A stretch of DNA of 42,391 nucleotides from Butyriboletus loyo (taxonomy: Eukaryota; Basidiomycota; Agaricomycetes; Boletales; Boletaceae), in NCBI GenBank assembly GCA_038093515.1, contig JBBPSI010000211.1:1-42391 (forward strand), written 5' to 3'. Positions 11,101-21,593 of this stretch are shown piece by piece; position 1 is the first letter of the stretch, and each line of letters opens with the position of its first letter. Under the pieces are notes generated by a model. That model was not told the DNA's origin. It searched no databases and saw only the letters and a list, made by a program, of their open reading frames with translations. The translations under genes and the position numbers were made by a program.

Positions 11101-11641
11101 ATACAGGATGAGATGATCTTGGACGAATTCTGGTGTGATCAAGTCATGGCCTGAACTCGGTTCTGAAGGAAGGAGTAACGTCGCCTATGGAAAATGAGGT
11201 GGAGGCGTCGAATGGTACAGCGAGACGCACCCTTCCTTTGGTGAGCGCGCTCCATATTTCAGACCATTCGTCAGAGGAATCCCCCTCGTATGAGATCTTC
11301 TCGAGAATGGCCCACCCGACGGAGCTGACTCCGACGCCAATGTCCTGTGCAGTAGTCCTGAGGTTGACGAGCTGGGGTTTCCCAGGCGCATTGCCCTGAG
11401 ACAGCGCAGCCGCAGTCTGGACGGGGGTGGCCGTCGTCGCTTGTCGTTGTCGGGGTGTATACGGGACGTACTTTGCGCTCGACGAGTTGTCTAACGTTGG
11501 ATTGGATGGCGGCGCAGATGGACCCGGGTTCAGGAGGGGGTGGACTGCAAGGGTTTCGCGGGATGGCGTGCGGACGATGTTGGCGCCTTGAGCCCTTCCG
11601 ATGGATGTCGACGGAAAGGAACTGTCGCGTTTAGCGGCCAT
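8109..11641 (-). CDS. VPS9-domain protein, probable Rab5-type GTPase exchange factor
   Basis: Predicted 1063-residue protein acting in endosomal/vacuolar trafficking. Seven exons: 11641-11231, 11184-11036, 10982-10134, 10079-9916, 9862-9782, 9730-9235, 9150-8109 (3192 nt, phases close). The VPS9 domain spans about residues 440-710. It reads ALSSRIAALNMLDLGLEHL, CGQTLARLDL, EKAAVLVSAHKLVVEGLS, then DVLLPMLIFSVVKANP, LVSHLLFTQRFRN, EESYCLINLMAVAEFLENVD; the catalytic Asp of these GEFs lies in the DVLLP segment. The N-terminal third has a disordered Pro/Ser region. The C-terminal third is acidic and low-complexity (Glu/Gly/Asp runs near 8500-8600). Intron 3 (10133-10080) begins GC instead of GT and is 54 nt in frame, so its retention would insert 18 residues. 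It lies head to head with the gene at 11764. Confidence 0.92.
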
Positions 11642-11763
11642 CAGAGCCTGCGGACGTCGCTGTCAACGTTGAGCTCGATGAGTTTGGTGGTCAGGGAGGA
11701 CTCGACTATGCAATCGCCCTCCCTCCCGCGCCGCCGCATCAGACTTGATGATTATCAACAATC
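11642..11763. promoter_or_regulatory. 122-bp divergent promoter region
   Basis: Only 122 bases separate the start codons of the VPS9-domain gene (-) and the unknown gene (+). Both 5' UTRs and core promoters must fit here or overlap. No TATA box is seen in either direction. Confidence 0.55.
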
Positions 11764-12667
11764 ATGGCTTTTGGTCGTCTTCGCAGACCAGATAGCGCCC
11801 ACGACGGTAAAAATGGCTTTCGTGAATCTGGCCCTCCGCCCGTCGACAGAAACCGTCCAGACAACATCACGCTCAGAAACGTACGACTCGCGCAGTACGT
11901 CCTCGCCAACAAAGGCACCTACGCCCCATCGTACGTTCTTGCAACTCCATCAGCTCCATTCGACTTCCAACCCCATCTAGGCTCGAGACATTGCGAAAAC
12001 TCGGCGAGTCCAAGTCACCCCTCGTCGAGACTGTCGACAGCCTCACTGAGAAAATCAAAGAGCTCAGAAAACAGCACGTAAAGGACCTCGAGAACCTGTC
12101 CAAGTTCCAACTTTCGGAATATTACCAGGAGCTCATCGATCATTGGATCTGCCATGACGTCTCTGCGTACATGGTCATTGACGAAGCGTACCCCGACCAA
12201 GTGGAGTTCAGGAAAGCACTCGAGGTGGCGCACTGCTACTCGGTTTTTGCTATGCGTTTCACTGATGCTCGCTGTATCAGGATCTCGATAACCAAGCACT
12301 GAAGATGGACCGTTTCAAGCGCGACATGGACGACGCACTGTCCACGCTTCGATATACGTACCTCAAGATGTTTCTACATCTCGTCAGAAGGCGGAACGCG
12401 CTCAAAACGCAGGACAAGGCAGCACGTCAGAAACGGGATGCATGGTTCCCGCAGAGCACGCAGCAGTACTACCAGATCACGGAGCGGGAAGTTCAGCTGC
12501 GCGTGGCACGGTTCCTCACGAGTTCGACGACGGAACAGGAAAGGATGATGAGCGAGTTTGGATGGCCGTACCGAGCTGTGCAACCGCTGCTCTCGGCGTA
12601 CAAATCCAGTGTTCGTGGCACGCCATCTGGTTGGACGTTGTTGAACGCTGAACGTCCATTTTCGTAG
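11764..12667 (+). CDS. Conserved-looking protein of unknown function, 265 aa
   Basis: Exons 11764-11930, 11981-12224, 12281-12667 (798 nt, phases close) joined by clean GT-AG introns of 50 and 56 nt. The protein starts with a short polar segment. It continues with a predicted alpha-helical/coiled-coil stretch (VDSLTEKIKELRKQHVKDLE) and further helical, charged segments (MDRFKRDMDDALSTL, LVRRRNALKTQDKAARQKRD). No signal peptide or membrane segment is seen. I do not recognise the family. The intron structure and regular coding composition make it a real gene. The head-to-head arrangement with the VPS9 gene may imply shared regulation. Confidence 0.75.
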
Positions 12668-13015
12668 CTGATGTTCAAGAACGACGTCGGTGGTACGGTT
12701 AGTGGGCTGTATGTGTCGGATCCACGACGGAGAGGGACGAAGGCAGGAGATGAAGCACCTGTGTTCACTCGGTTTGAACCTGTATCATGATCGTGATATG
12801 TGTCAGTACCTTTGAAACCAGTTGTAACTCGAGTGATCTGCACAACACGCTGTTTGCTGTGCAGCAGTACTGCCACCCGCCGCAAAGGGGGCTGTTCCCC
12901 ATCGTGTTTTGATCAAACGCTAGTACTCGACCTCACAAAGTTTTGTACAGCTCGTCCTTGCCCCGTATATATATCCATGGCCATCTAAGCCGCCTTTCCC
13001 CACCTACACATCGCC
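12668..13015. other. Intergenic with TATA-like promoter for the next gene
   Basis: No coding signal seen. A TATATATAT run at 12966-12974 lies about 42-50 bases before the ATG at 13016 and is the best core-promoter candidate. Confidence 0.5.
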
Positions 13016-13603
13016 ATGGCCCCTGCTGGTCCAGGATCGTACTCTCCTCTCCGACAACACTCTCCAAGCGTGAGTTCCCCTATCCGAACCCACACCCGCA
13101 TGTTCTAACCCTACCAGTTTAACGCCGACGTCCCAATGATCGTACACAACCTCATTCGGGACATGAAAGCCATCGAAGCAGCCCTCCATCGCTGGAGCTG
13201 TGCACAAGCCACGCCCGAGGACGTCAGCGACTGCTACGTCCAATTCGGCGTCGAGTTCAACGCCCTCGTGCGTGCGTTCGAGGGATACGATATCCCAATG
13301 AGGTGCGCCCTGGGCCGCCCGCCTTCTCTTTGCTTTCGGGATGTTGATGACTCGGATAGCGATCTGCACGGAATACCGACCCAGCTACGGTCTGTGCTGG
13401 AAGAGTGTCTGGGAGAGGATGCCTCGTCGGAGGTGTTGGATCGATATTTGCCAGAGATTCAACGGTTGTTGTCTGAGGTCCTTCAGAGCCTGCGGGCAAA
13501 GCAGCCCGCGTGGCGGAGCACTGCGAACCGCCCACTCACGGCGGCATCGAATCGATCGTATAGCCCAGGCGGGGCACGCTTGTCGTCTGGCTCTTTTCCG
13601 TGA
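13016..13603 (+). CDS. Short protein with Bud6/Aip3 N-terminal-like domain, 160 aa
   Basis: Exons 13016-13069, 13118-13302, 13360-13603 (483 nt, phases close). After an 18-residue lead comes VPMIVHNLIRDMKAIEAAL, HRWSCAQATPEDVSDCYVQF, EFNALVRAFEGYDIPMSDL, then a segment around LRSVLEECLGEDAS and YLPEIQRLLSEVLQSLRAKQ. This resembles the N-terminal helical region of fungal Bud6/Aip3, a polarity factor that binds actin and formins. Fungal Bud6 proteins are normally several hundred to over a thousand residues. Here the frame stops at 13603 and no further exon is visible before the convergent RidA gene. It is either a stand-alone N-domain protein or a truncated gene. The family call rests on recalled motif pattern only. 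Confidence 0.65.
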
Positions 13604-13818
13604 TCACCATTCCTCGCTGGTATCGTGGCGTGCGTTTGAGACGCAGCGGTGGGGCGGGGTCGCGTTGTATCCAAGCTGGCCTGCTCTTTGCAATCTTTCC
13701 TGGGTATTGCACCGACGATCGTAATTTATGTATTCACACCTTCGGCTCCCTCATACAAGTTTTTACACTTCTATTTTATTGTAGTCAGACCCAAAATACA
13801 AGATAGGATGATTCAGAT

Positions 13819-14384
13819 TCAGATGGCGCCTCTCGGGAGTTCTGCTATGCACTCGACCTGGACAAAGGCACCCTTGGGCAGGGCTGTAACACCGACGCAC
13901 GTCCTTGCAGGCAATGTCTCCGGGTTGCTAAAATACTAGAGCACACGACAACGATTGACAGGGAGTTGTTATTGAAATCGGAACACGGCGTACCTCTGCA
14001 TATATTTCGTTGAAAACGCCAATGTCGCGAGTCAAGTTTGTCAAGTAGACAGTCACTTTAACGACATGCTCGAGACCAGATCCAGCCGCTTCGAGGAGCG
14101 TCTTCATGTTGTTGAGGGCGGCCCTCTAGGAGATAGAGCGGGATCAGGACGATCGTTTGAACAAAAAAGGTAGACGTACGATCTGGAGTTGTACACCGCC
14201 GATGATGTCAAAGTCGTTGTTGGTTCCGAGACTTCCAGAGACATACACATTTCCGTTAGAGACGACTACCTGGGCTGTGGCAGAGGTGGGTCAGAAGGAC
14301 GAACACGGGAGAAGGGGGAGACGGACAGAAGAAGGGGAGGGGTGGGGTGGCACCTGGGACGTTGTTTACGATCTGCTTTGGCAT
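13819..14384 (-). CDS. RidA/YjgF/UK114 family enamine-imine deaminase
   Basis: Predicted 124 residues, close to the usual ~130. Four exons: 14384-14354, 14274-14180, 14125-13994, 13935-13819 (375 nt, phases close). RidA proteins hydrolyse reactive enamine/imine intermediates such as 2-aminoacrylate, which form during PLP-enzyme reactions. Motifs: AQVVVSNGNVYVSGSLG, IGGVQLQIRAALNNMKTLL, AAGSGLEHVVKVTVYLTN, then PARTCVGVTALPKGAFVQVE. The Arg of PART and the Glu of QVECIAE occupy the conserved active-site positions of the family. There is no obvious mitochondrial presequence, so a cytosolic form is inferred. The gene is convergent with the Bud6-like gene. Confidence 0.93.
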
Positions 14385-14730
14385 GGTAGTGGGAGGAATG
14401 AAAGAGGGACGGGGAGCGAACAAGCCATTTAAACGCCATCTTGTTCGCGACGATAACTGTGTACTAGTTTGGCTGGGCGTTCCATATAAGAATTTGGATT
14501 GTCAATGATGTCATTGCCGGGACCAACCCTGGATTGCCGCCTCGGCATGCGCTCAGAAAACGCAAGCGGAGTGCGTATGTTATGAATCGGAGCCAGAACA
14601 GGCATCCGTCGGACTCTGAATATTGCCCGATGGGTCTGAGCGGAGTGATGATGCGTCCCTGGCTAAACCTGATCCGGCCAGCTATTCGGTAAACGACAAG
14701 TCTCGAAACTGCCATGTTTAATCGAGCAAC
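14385..14730. other. Intergenic upstream of RidA
   Basis: 346 bases between the RidA start and the glycosylase stop (both on the minus strand). An antisense frame at 14464-14715 shows nothing recognisable. It presumably holds the RidA promoter and the 3' UTR of the glycosylase. Confidence 0.5.
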
Positions 14731-16555
14731 TCATATTTGCCCCATCAGATTGCCAGTCAGATCGGTGCAAAAATGATACACATACCCCTCCCCACCGATA
14801 GTGCCATCGTAATGCGCCGCAAGTTCATCTACCAACGTGATCAGATATGGCACGTCCACGTCCCCGATCACGCCCTTCCCTTCGGGGTACCACACCTTCC
14901 CTTCCTCGACCGCCCATCGCCAACGCTGTCGTCACCCATATCAGTCAGCGCGGGCGAGGCGAGAAGAAAGGCATACCAGGTATCGCACCAGCTCCTTGTC
15001 TTGCGGCATCACGCGCCTCCACGCGTCCTTGTCACTCGCACAGAAGATGCGGAGCGAATCGAGCGCATACGGGCCAACGCCGGGGTAGTGCAAGTGAGGT
15101 GCAGCGGGCACGATGTATTCCTCTGACAGCAGAGAAATTGACGATGTTCTCGAGCAACTCGGCGTTTGTCGATCCTCGACGAAGCGCTTGGACACGTCTT
15201 TGAGCCAACTTGCCCGTTTGTTATAAAGCCCGAGCGGTCTTAGCAGTTCGACAAGCTCGTCTTGCGGGGCTGGGAGCTCGATATCAGCCTTGGTCAATCG
15301 AGCAAACGCGATTGCGCAACCCACCGCACATGAGATCCTGGGGCGTCGGCCAGCGTGATATAATCTTGCAAAACACAGGGATGGCTACTTTCCCAGCCGT
15401 CACGTTGAGCAGTCGGACAGTGATGAGCACTTTCCACGGATCGTCTTGTACACTCTCTGTTTATCCGTATGCGTGAGGGAATTCGCTCATTCATAGCTGA
15501 AGTAGTAGTACACGAAACCACCCACCTTGTACAAGTATCGGCTTCAGTCGTCTCAACATGATCATGAGGTCGTCAAATAGCCCAGGGTTATTATACCATG
15601 TCGGAATGCTTGATTCGTCCACAGTAGCTCCCACCGTCTCGTCAGACGAAAAATCCAGCGGAGGATACTCAGGATCTGAAGATTCAATATATACCGGGAT
15701 AGTAAGCGTTGGAGAGGTAGGTGGAGTCAGAACTGGGAAATGCTTCTGTAGTGAACCCGTCGAAGGGGCGCGCGCGCGCGCGAAATACCTGGACGTCTTT
15801 GACGGTAATGCCGGTTCCGAACCGCTGCATCCTTCGTGCTCCACGGTGACAGGGTGTGAAATGTGAAAACCAGAGTGACTGTCATGCACTGCGACGTCTC
15901 TGTCCGCACGGCTGACAGGTGGAGAGGGATAGTGTGAGGATGCCTTCATGTGAGCGCTTTCAATGGGACACCCAGCGCGAACTATCCTTTGATCGACCGT
16001 ACTGCCTCGTGACCGCTTCTTGCTGACGATCTCCACCGCATCCAGCACTACACGACAAGACCGGGGACGAGGAGGCTCGTGGGACGGACTTGGACCCTGA
16101 TCGTGTCTGTTCCGTCCCGTCGCGGACGTGCACCGGGTTCGCGACCGTGTCTTCCTTGTATGCCGCTGAGTGAGACCGTCTAGGAAGCTGCACGACTGAG
16201 CTTCCCCATCCCTGCCCGACCGCTTGCGCTTCACGGGCACCGTCAAAAAACCAGAAACATACGCGTCCGAGCCATCGTCTCCCGTCAGTACTAGTGGCAC
16301 TGGCTCCCGATCCAGTATGGTGATCTTAGACCCCGCCACGCGCAAATAAAACCGTGTGGGCAAAACGTCATCCTCCCTCCGAGAAATGCGATCCTCTGAA
16401 TCTACTGCGACTAGCTCTGGATGCTGGTAGTGGTAGTCAGTTTTCCGGACACGAGCCTCAGGATCCGGGGTGTAGGCGAACGCGTGCATCCATTGGACTG
16501 GGGAGACGGCAGCGGAGACGCGGTTTGGGGTTGCGCTGGGATTCAAGGTGTTCAT
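14731..16555 (-). CDS. HhH-GPD DNA glycosylase, MBD4-like, with long disordered N-terminus
   Basis: Predicted 549 residues. Exons: 16555-15526, 15456-15325, 15269-14977, 14925-14731 (1650 nt, phases close). The C-terminal ~200 residues resemble the glycosylase domain of MBD4-type enzymes, which remove T or U from G mismatches. Motifs: QDDPWKVLITVRLLN, GKVAIPVFCKIISRWP, DELVELLRPLGLYNKRA, the hairpin PGVGPYALDS near residues 450-459, IFCASD, DKELVRYLRWRW. Asp458 in ALDSLRIF aligns by eye with the catalytic Asp of human MBD4. The first ~340 residues are polar and Arg/Ser/Pro-rich with no methyl-CpG-binding domain seen. A CG run at 15771-15780 encodes an Ala/Arg repeat. A gypsy retrotransposon sits 100 bases upstream of the ATG. 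Confidence 0.88.
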
Positions 16556-16650
16556 TTTTGTGAAATATCAATGCGACTTCGAGGGTTCAAGACCAGTGGG
16601 CGTAATTCATTGCAGCTTGTTGTGTTGTGGGCAAGAAGTCGCATGCGTCG

Positions 16651-16655
16651 TGTCT
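16651..16655 (-). repeat. Target-site duplication of gypsy element, left copy
   Basis: TGTCT immediately before the left LTR; the same five bases follow the right LTR at 23347-23351. Confidence 0.85.
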
Positions 16656-16899
16656 TGTTGGAACTACAAAGCAATAACTGAGAGAAATCAATATTAGACA
16701 ATGAGCTACGACATGAAATATATACCTGAGAGAAATCAATAATCAAAAGGTAAAGAACACGAAACAGAGCTCGTAGGTATATATATAAGAAAGCATGACT
16801 TTAGGGTTGACATTGTGATACGTTCGAGAATGTGATAGAAAGGTGAAGAAACGTAGAGAAAAAAGGAAACGTGAAAAGAAGAAAAGTGAAGTTCTAACA
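16656..16899 (-). repeat. 3' LTR of the gypsy element
   Basis: 244 bases bounded by TG...CA, matching 23103-23346 with about two mismatches. In element orientation this is the downstream LTR, next to the polypurine tract. Confidence 0.95.
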
Positions 16900-16902
16900 T
16901 TA

Positions 16903-16912
16903 CCCCCCTTTC
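16903..16912 (-). other. Polypurine tract of the gypsy element
   Basis: GAAAGGGGGG on the minus strand, just inside the 3' LTR, where plus-strand DNA synthesis is primed. Confidence 0.75.
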
Positions 16913-16925
16913 AAGCTTCATGTCC

Positions 16926-19900
16926 TCATGAAGGTAAATCGGCTGGACCGAGGGGTTTGATGTATTCGTTGCGGAAAGAAAGGAATTCGGGTGATGAAAA
17001 CATGGTAGAGGAGACCGGTAGAGGTTCTTTCCTACAAATAGGACAGGAACAGGGGGAATCAGTGGTTTGCGAACGTAAATTGATCTTGATGTGGGGACCT
17101 CGAACGGCCGTAGGATGAGTTCGATGAAACTGTTTTATTAGTTCTTTGGCGTTTTTCAATTCACGAACCGGTAACCATTCCCGTTCTTCTCGTGGGAATC
17201 CTTTCCAATGAACCAAATATTCCACCTTCTGACGCCTTTCTCGAGAATCTATGATGGAATCTATTTCGTACTCCGGTAAACCTTCAACTTCAACGGCAGG
17301 GGGAGGAAAAGGAGCATGTTGTGAGGGGAACTTAGCTTCGGTGAAAGGGGATAAGAGACATTCGTTGAAAACCGGGTGGATTTTCTTCCATTGAATCGGC
17401 AATTTGAGTTGATATGCCGATTTTCCGATTTTCTTTTGAATTTCGAACGGGCCGTATCTTTTATCGTCCAATTTCTTTATCGGCCGATCTGTTCGAATAT
17501 TCAAAGCCTCCAACCACACCTTATCTCCGACTTGATATTCCTTAGAAGGGCTTACTCGTCGGTCATAGAATCGTTTCATGTCTTCGTTGGCTTGAAGTAG
17601 CGATGACTTTGCTTCTTCTTGTATTTTTGACATGAATTCCACGAATTCTTTGGCTGACTCGTTGCGTACTTCTTTTCGTTTGTTCGACCCAATCTCCGGA
17701 TCTTGTCCGTATACCAGCATGAACGGCGAATATCCTGTTGATTTGTTAACCTTATTATTATAGGTAAATTCGCTTAGAGCTAGCCATTCTGGCCAGTCGT
17801 CCTGTCGATGATTGGTATAGATTCGAAGATATTGTTCGATTTCTCTATTCATTCGTTTGGTTTGCCCGTCCGTTTGGGGATGAAACGCCGTGCTTGGGTT
17901 AGCTTCGATCTTCAACAACGTGTAAAGGTCTCGCATAAAATGCGACACGAAATTGGATCCTCGATCGCTGATCACCTTCTGCGGCGTTCCATAATTTTTG
18001 ATTTCTGGCTTTTGTCTTTTGGCACGTTTCGCAACCCGATACGTATTTCTTGACGTCACGTGTGATATTCGGCCACCAGTACTTTTGTTTAATGAATTCA
18101 CGGGTTCTTTGAGCACCCGGATGGCCGGCCGTTACCGCGTCGTGATGTTCGCGAAGAATCCTTTCCCTAAGGTCTTGTTTTTTGGGCACGTAGAGCATTC
18201 CGTTCCATCGTAGAAGTCCCTCTGTCTCAGTCCACTCTTTTAGTTTCTTTTCCAATCCTGTTAGAGCGAACCTTTCCCTATATTTCTGAGATTTGGCGAT
18301 TTCAGTTTCGATTGATTCGGGGAATGACTTTGGGACTTGAAGACTCGTCTCGTCTTCTACGATTTCCGGGAACACTACCGAACGATTTGAAAGTTCGAAA
18401 TTCGGGTCGAACATTCGGAATAGGTGATCTTTGAGGAGAGTGACCGATTTGTTATCGTCCACCCCCCTCTCATGGTCTGGCCTCCTGGACAGACAATCGG
18501 CACGGTTTAGCTTTCCGGGTTTATGCGAGAGAACGAAGTGATAATTTGCTAATTCGTTCATCCATCGCGCTTGACGACGATTTAGATCTTGCGGTTTACG
18601 GAAATACGTCAGGTTTTTGTGATCGGATTCAATAAGAAACTCTTTGCGCGCATCCATGAGATAATGGCGCCATTCGCGTAAGCATTCCACTATCGCGAGG
18701 AGTTCCAGATCGTATATTTCATAATTCCGTTCCGTTTCGTTACACGTTCGGGAGAAGAAGGCGACGGGATGCCATAAGTCATTTTGCTTTTGTGACAATA
18801 TTCCGCCAATGCCTGTTCCCGACGCGTCCGCTTCGACCTTGAATTCGCCGTCATCCGTTGCTAAAGCTAAAACCGGGGCAGAAATAAGAGTCGCTTTCAA
18901 TGATTGAAAAGCGGTCTCTTGTTCTTCTTGCCACTGCCAATCGACTTTTCCAGTTAACTTAGTCAGAGCCTTTGCTTTCGTGCTAAAACCTTCGACGAAT
19001 CTGCGATAAAAGTTGAGGAATCCTAGAAATGACTGGAGTTCCTTTTTATTGGTGGGGACCGGCCATTCGGCAATTGCTTTTACTTTAACCGGATCCATTT
19101 TCGCAGTTCCTTTTCCCACGATAAGTCCGAGATATTCGGTTTCTTCTGTTTCGAACTCGCATTTCGAGGGTTTGAGGAAAAGGTTGTTTTTTCGAAGGAT
19201 TTCTAGCACTTCCTTCACGATCTGACGATGTTCTTCCAAATCCGCTGTAAAGATCATGATGTCATCGATGTACACCACAACCTTGCCTTTATTTATCAGT
19301 TCGCGGAAGATGGTGTTCATCATCATCTGGAATGTCGCTGGGGAGTTGGTTAAGCCGAAGAACATTACGAGGGGTTCGTATAACCCTCGATTCGTTCGGA
19401 AGGCGGCCTTCCATTCATCTCCGTCTTTTATCCGGACATTATTATAGCCCCAGCGTACATCCAGTTTCGTGAAGTATTTCGCTCCTTTTAGTTTGTCGAC
19501 CAATTCTTGGATCAATGGGAGCGGGTATCGATTTTTTATGGTGATATTGTTTAACTTCCGGTAATCCTGCACAGGTCGTAACCGTCCATCTTTCTTCTTG
19601 ATGAAGAAGAACGCCGAAGCGAAGGGTGTTATAATCATAACATTTTATTCGTACACTTCATACACTTTCACTTCGAACTTAGTCGTTTCAACTTCAAAGG
19701 TCACGTGACATAGCGCACGTGATCGTGGGAACTTACATGTGATCCATTGCTGACTAAGCATATGATGTCATGGCCTAGACCAGGCCTAGACTCTATGACG
19801 TCACGACACATGTATTTAATCTCCGTTTACTTCTCTTCTTTTTGATCCCCGCGCCTCGTGTGGTTAATCACCGTTGCGCTTCTCTTCTTTAGTCTATCCA

Positions 19901-21593
19901 TGTATAGTAATTCCTCACACGCACAGCATGGTCTGTGCGCATCCTTGTACAATATAAAAGGGCTCGTGGTTAGACTAGGATTCCCTAGTTTTAACCACTT
20001 GTCTATTCGCTGGCAACAGTTGAGGATTAAGTTGAAGCTCCTTGATTCCATCTTGCCAGGTCTTTGTGTAGACCTGCAACTGTAGTGGGACCTCGTGTGA
20101 AAGGGTACTACGTGCTAGCATTCGACTGCGCGTTGCCTCGCAACAAAGGGGGACTTGGACGGTCGGATCCGGCCGGATTGTAGATTTTCTTCGAGGAATA
20201 CGTCCAACTCTTTTTGTTCGTCAGGAGATAGATTATATATTTTGCAATCGACGACGTGTTCGCCTGGGGTCAATTCTATGGCGTGATCCCACGGTTTTCT
20301 AGGCGGTAACTCGTCGAAATTCTCCTTGTCGAATACGGACTTATACCCATGATAATGTTCAGGTACGATTTCCTCGAAGGTTTTCTCTTTTTTCTTGGCT
20401 ACGACTTCTGCTGCCAATTCTGTTGACTTTGTGGCGCAGAGATAAGAATCGCAATCCAATTGGAAGATTCTATCACCATTTTCTATCGATTCGTCATCAT
20501 CGTCATCTTCTTCCGTCGGTATCAATTGCGGGACTGGGTAACAGTTCGTCCCACACTCGAATTCCAACGTTCCTTCTTGCCAATCGATCCGAGGGTTGTG
20601 TTTCTTTAACCACTCGTGACCGATGAACAAGTCGGCTTTTCCCAGATCCGTTACTCCGAATAGTATTTTCTCAGAGTGTTCTCCGACTTTCATTTGTAGT
20701 ATTACGTAGTCGGTGATTTTTCCGCTGGCATTCATAGTGCCATCGGCGTTATACACGGATATTGGGCGGGGAAGAGGGACGGTGTTGATTCCTTTAGCCT
20801 TTACGAATCCGGAGCTGATCGAAGATCCAGTGCATCCGCTATCGATTAATGCGGTCACTTCAAACGTTCGGTTATCGTCTGTTGTGATTAACTGCACTGA
20901 GACTTCTAGACTGTTCTTCGTTGAATTGCTTCGAACGAATTTTCGCTCCTGTCGCATTTCGGCTATGGTCACCCATGCGGCGTCGTCATCCATGGCTTTC
21001 AAATCCTCGACTAGAGAATCTGAAACCTCTTTGATACGGGATTTATCGACGAAGGTTTCTAACCGCTGTTTGACCGTTTGGGAATCCTGATGACGTAACG
21101 CTCTAACCATCTGATCCGAAGACCAGTATCGGAGATTGCCACGTTTACTCCTTACTCTAGGGGTGCGTCCTTTGATTGCGTGTTCCCCGGACGGAACAGA
21201 GGCAGAGGGGGTCAGGGGGACCCCACGACTCTTTTGCTCTTGTGGCAACGCACCCTTAGAGCCAGTTTCTGACGTGACTACCGGTATTTCACCGGCCCGA
21301 GTAGTGCCACTCACGGAGAGGGCGCACTTCTTTGATCTCTCGGTTTCTCCCGAAACGGACTTTGAAATCCGCTTCTTCTCACCTTCGGCTTTCGGCATTT
21401 CGATCTCTCGATCTGCCTTAGGCCTTTTCAGGATTTTCACAACGGGCGCCTCAGCTTTCGCGGGCTTCACCGTTGATTCCTGTGTCTCTTCGCTTTCCCT
21501 AGCATGTTCCACTTCCAGACAATTATATTTATTTTCAAATGTGGAACATGAGGTACTAACATTCTTCTTCAGCGAGTCGAGACTAGGTCTCAC
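16926..21593 (-). pseudogene. pol: gypsy pol polyprotein, disrupted
   Basis: Three blocks of frame on the minus strand. 21593-20115 carries an aspartic protease with LIDSGCTGSS and the start of RT, ending where a solo LTR begins. 19638-17899 carries RT (KKKDGRLRPVQDYRKLN, polymerase motif VVYIDDIM), RNase H (EADASGTGIGG) and the integrase HHCC zinc finger (HH then CETCQ). 18116-16926 carries the later integrase core (VISDRGSNF, DGQTKRMNREIE) and a chromodomain (VEYLVHWKGF). The integrase section with the first catalytic Asp is missing at the junction near 18005, and the frame shifts there. The pol frame is -1 to gag, with an overlap of about 24 nt, which suggests frameshift expression in the ancestor. 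Removing the solo LTR and one TSD copy would return RT to one frame. Confidence 0.92.
19627..20145 (+). mobile_element. Solo LTR (519 bp) nested in pol
   Basis: Starts TGTTATAATC and ends CTCGCAACA, with short inverted termini TGTT/AACA. It is flanked by a perfect 5-bp duplication AAGGG (19622-19626 and 20146-20150). A TATAAAA at 19953-19959 on the plus strand is the likely LTR promoter and suggests plus orientation. It is unrelated in sequence to the 244-bp LTRs of its host element, so it derives from a different LTR-retrotransposon family that inserted and then recombined between its own LTRs. Confidence 0.9.

Noticed and set aside
13649..13939. Downstream exon of the Bud6-like gene
   Set aside because: The frame is hydrophobic without domain similarity and runs into the antisense of RidA; no good donor before 13603 leads into it.
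15766..15781. CG dinucleotide repeat as a regulatory or Z-DNA element
   Set aside because: It lies within the coding frame of the glycosylase N-terminus and is read as Ala/Arg; too short to claim a separate function.
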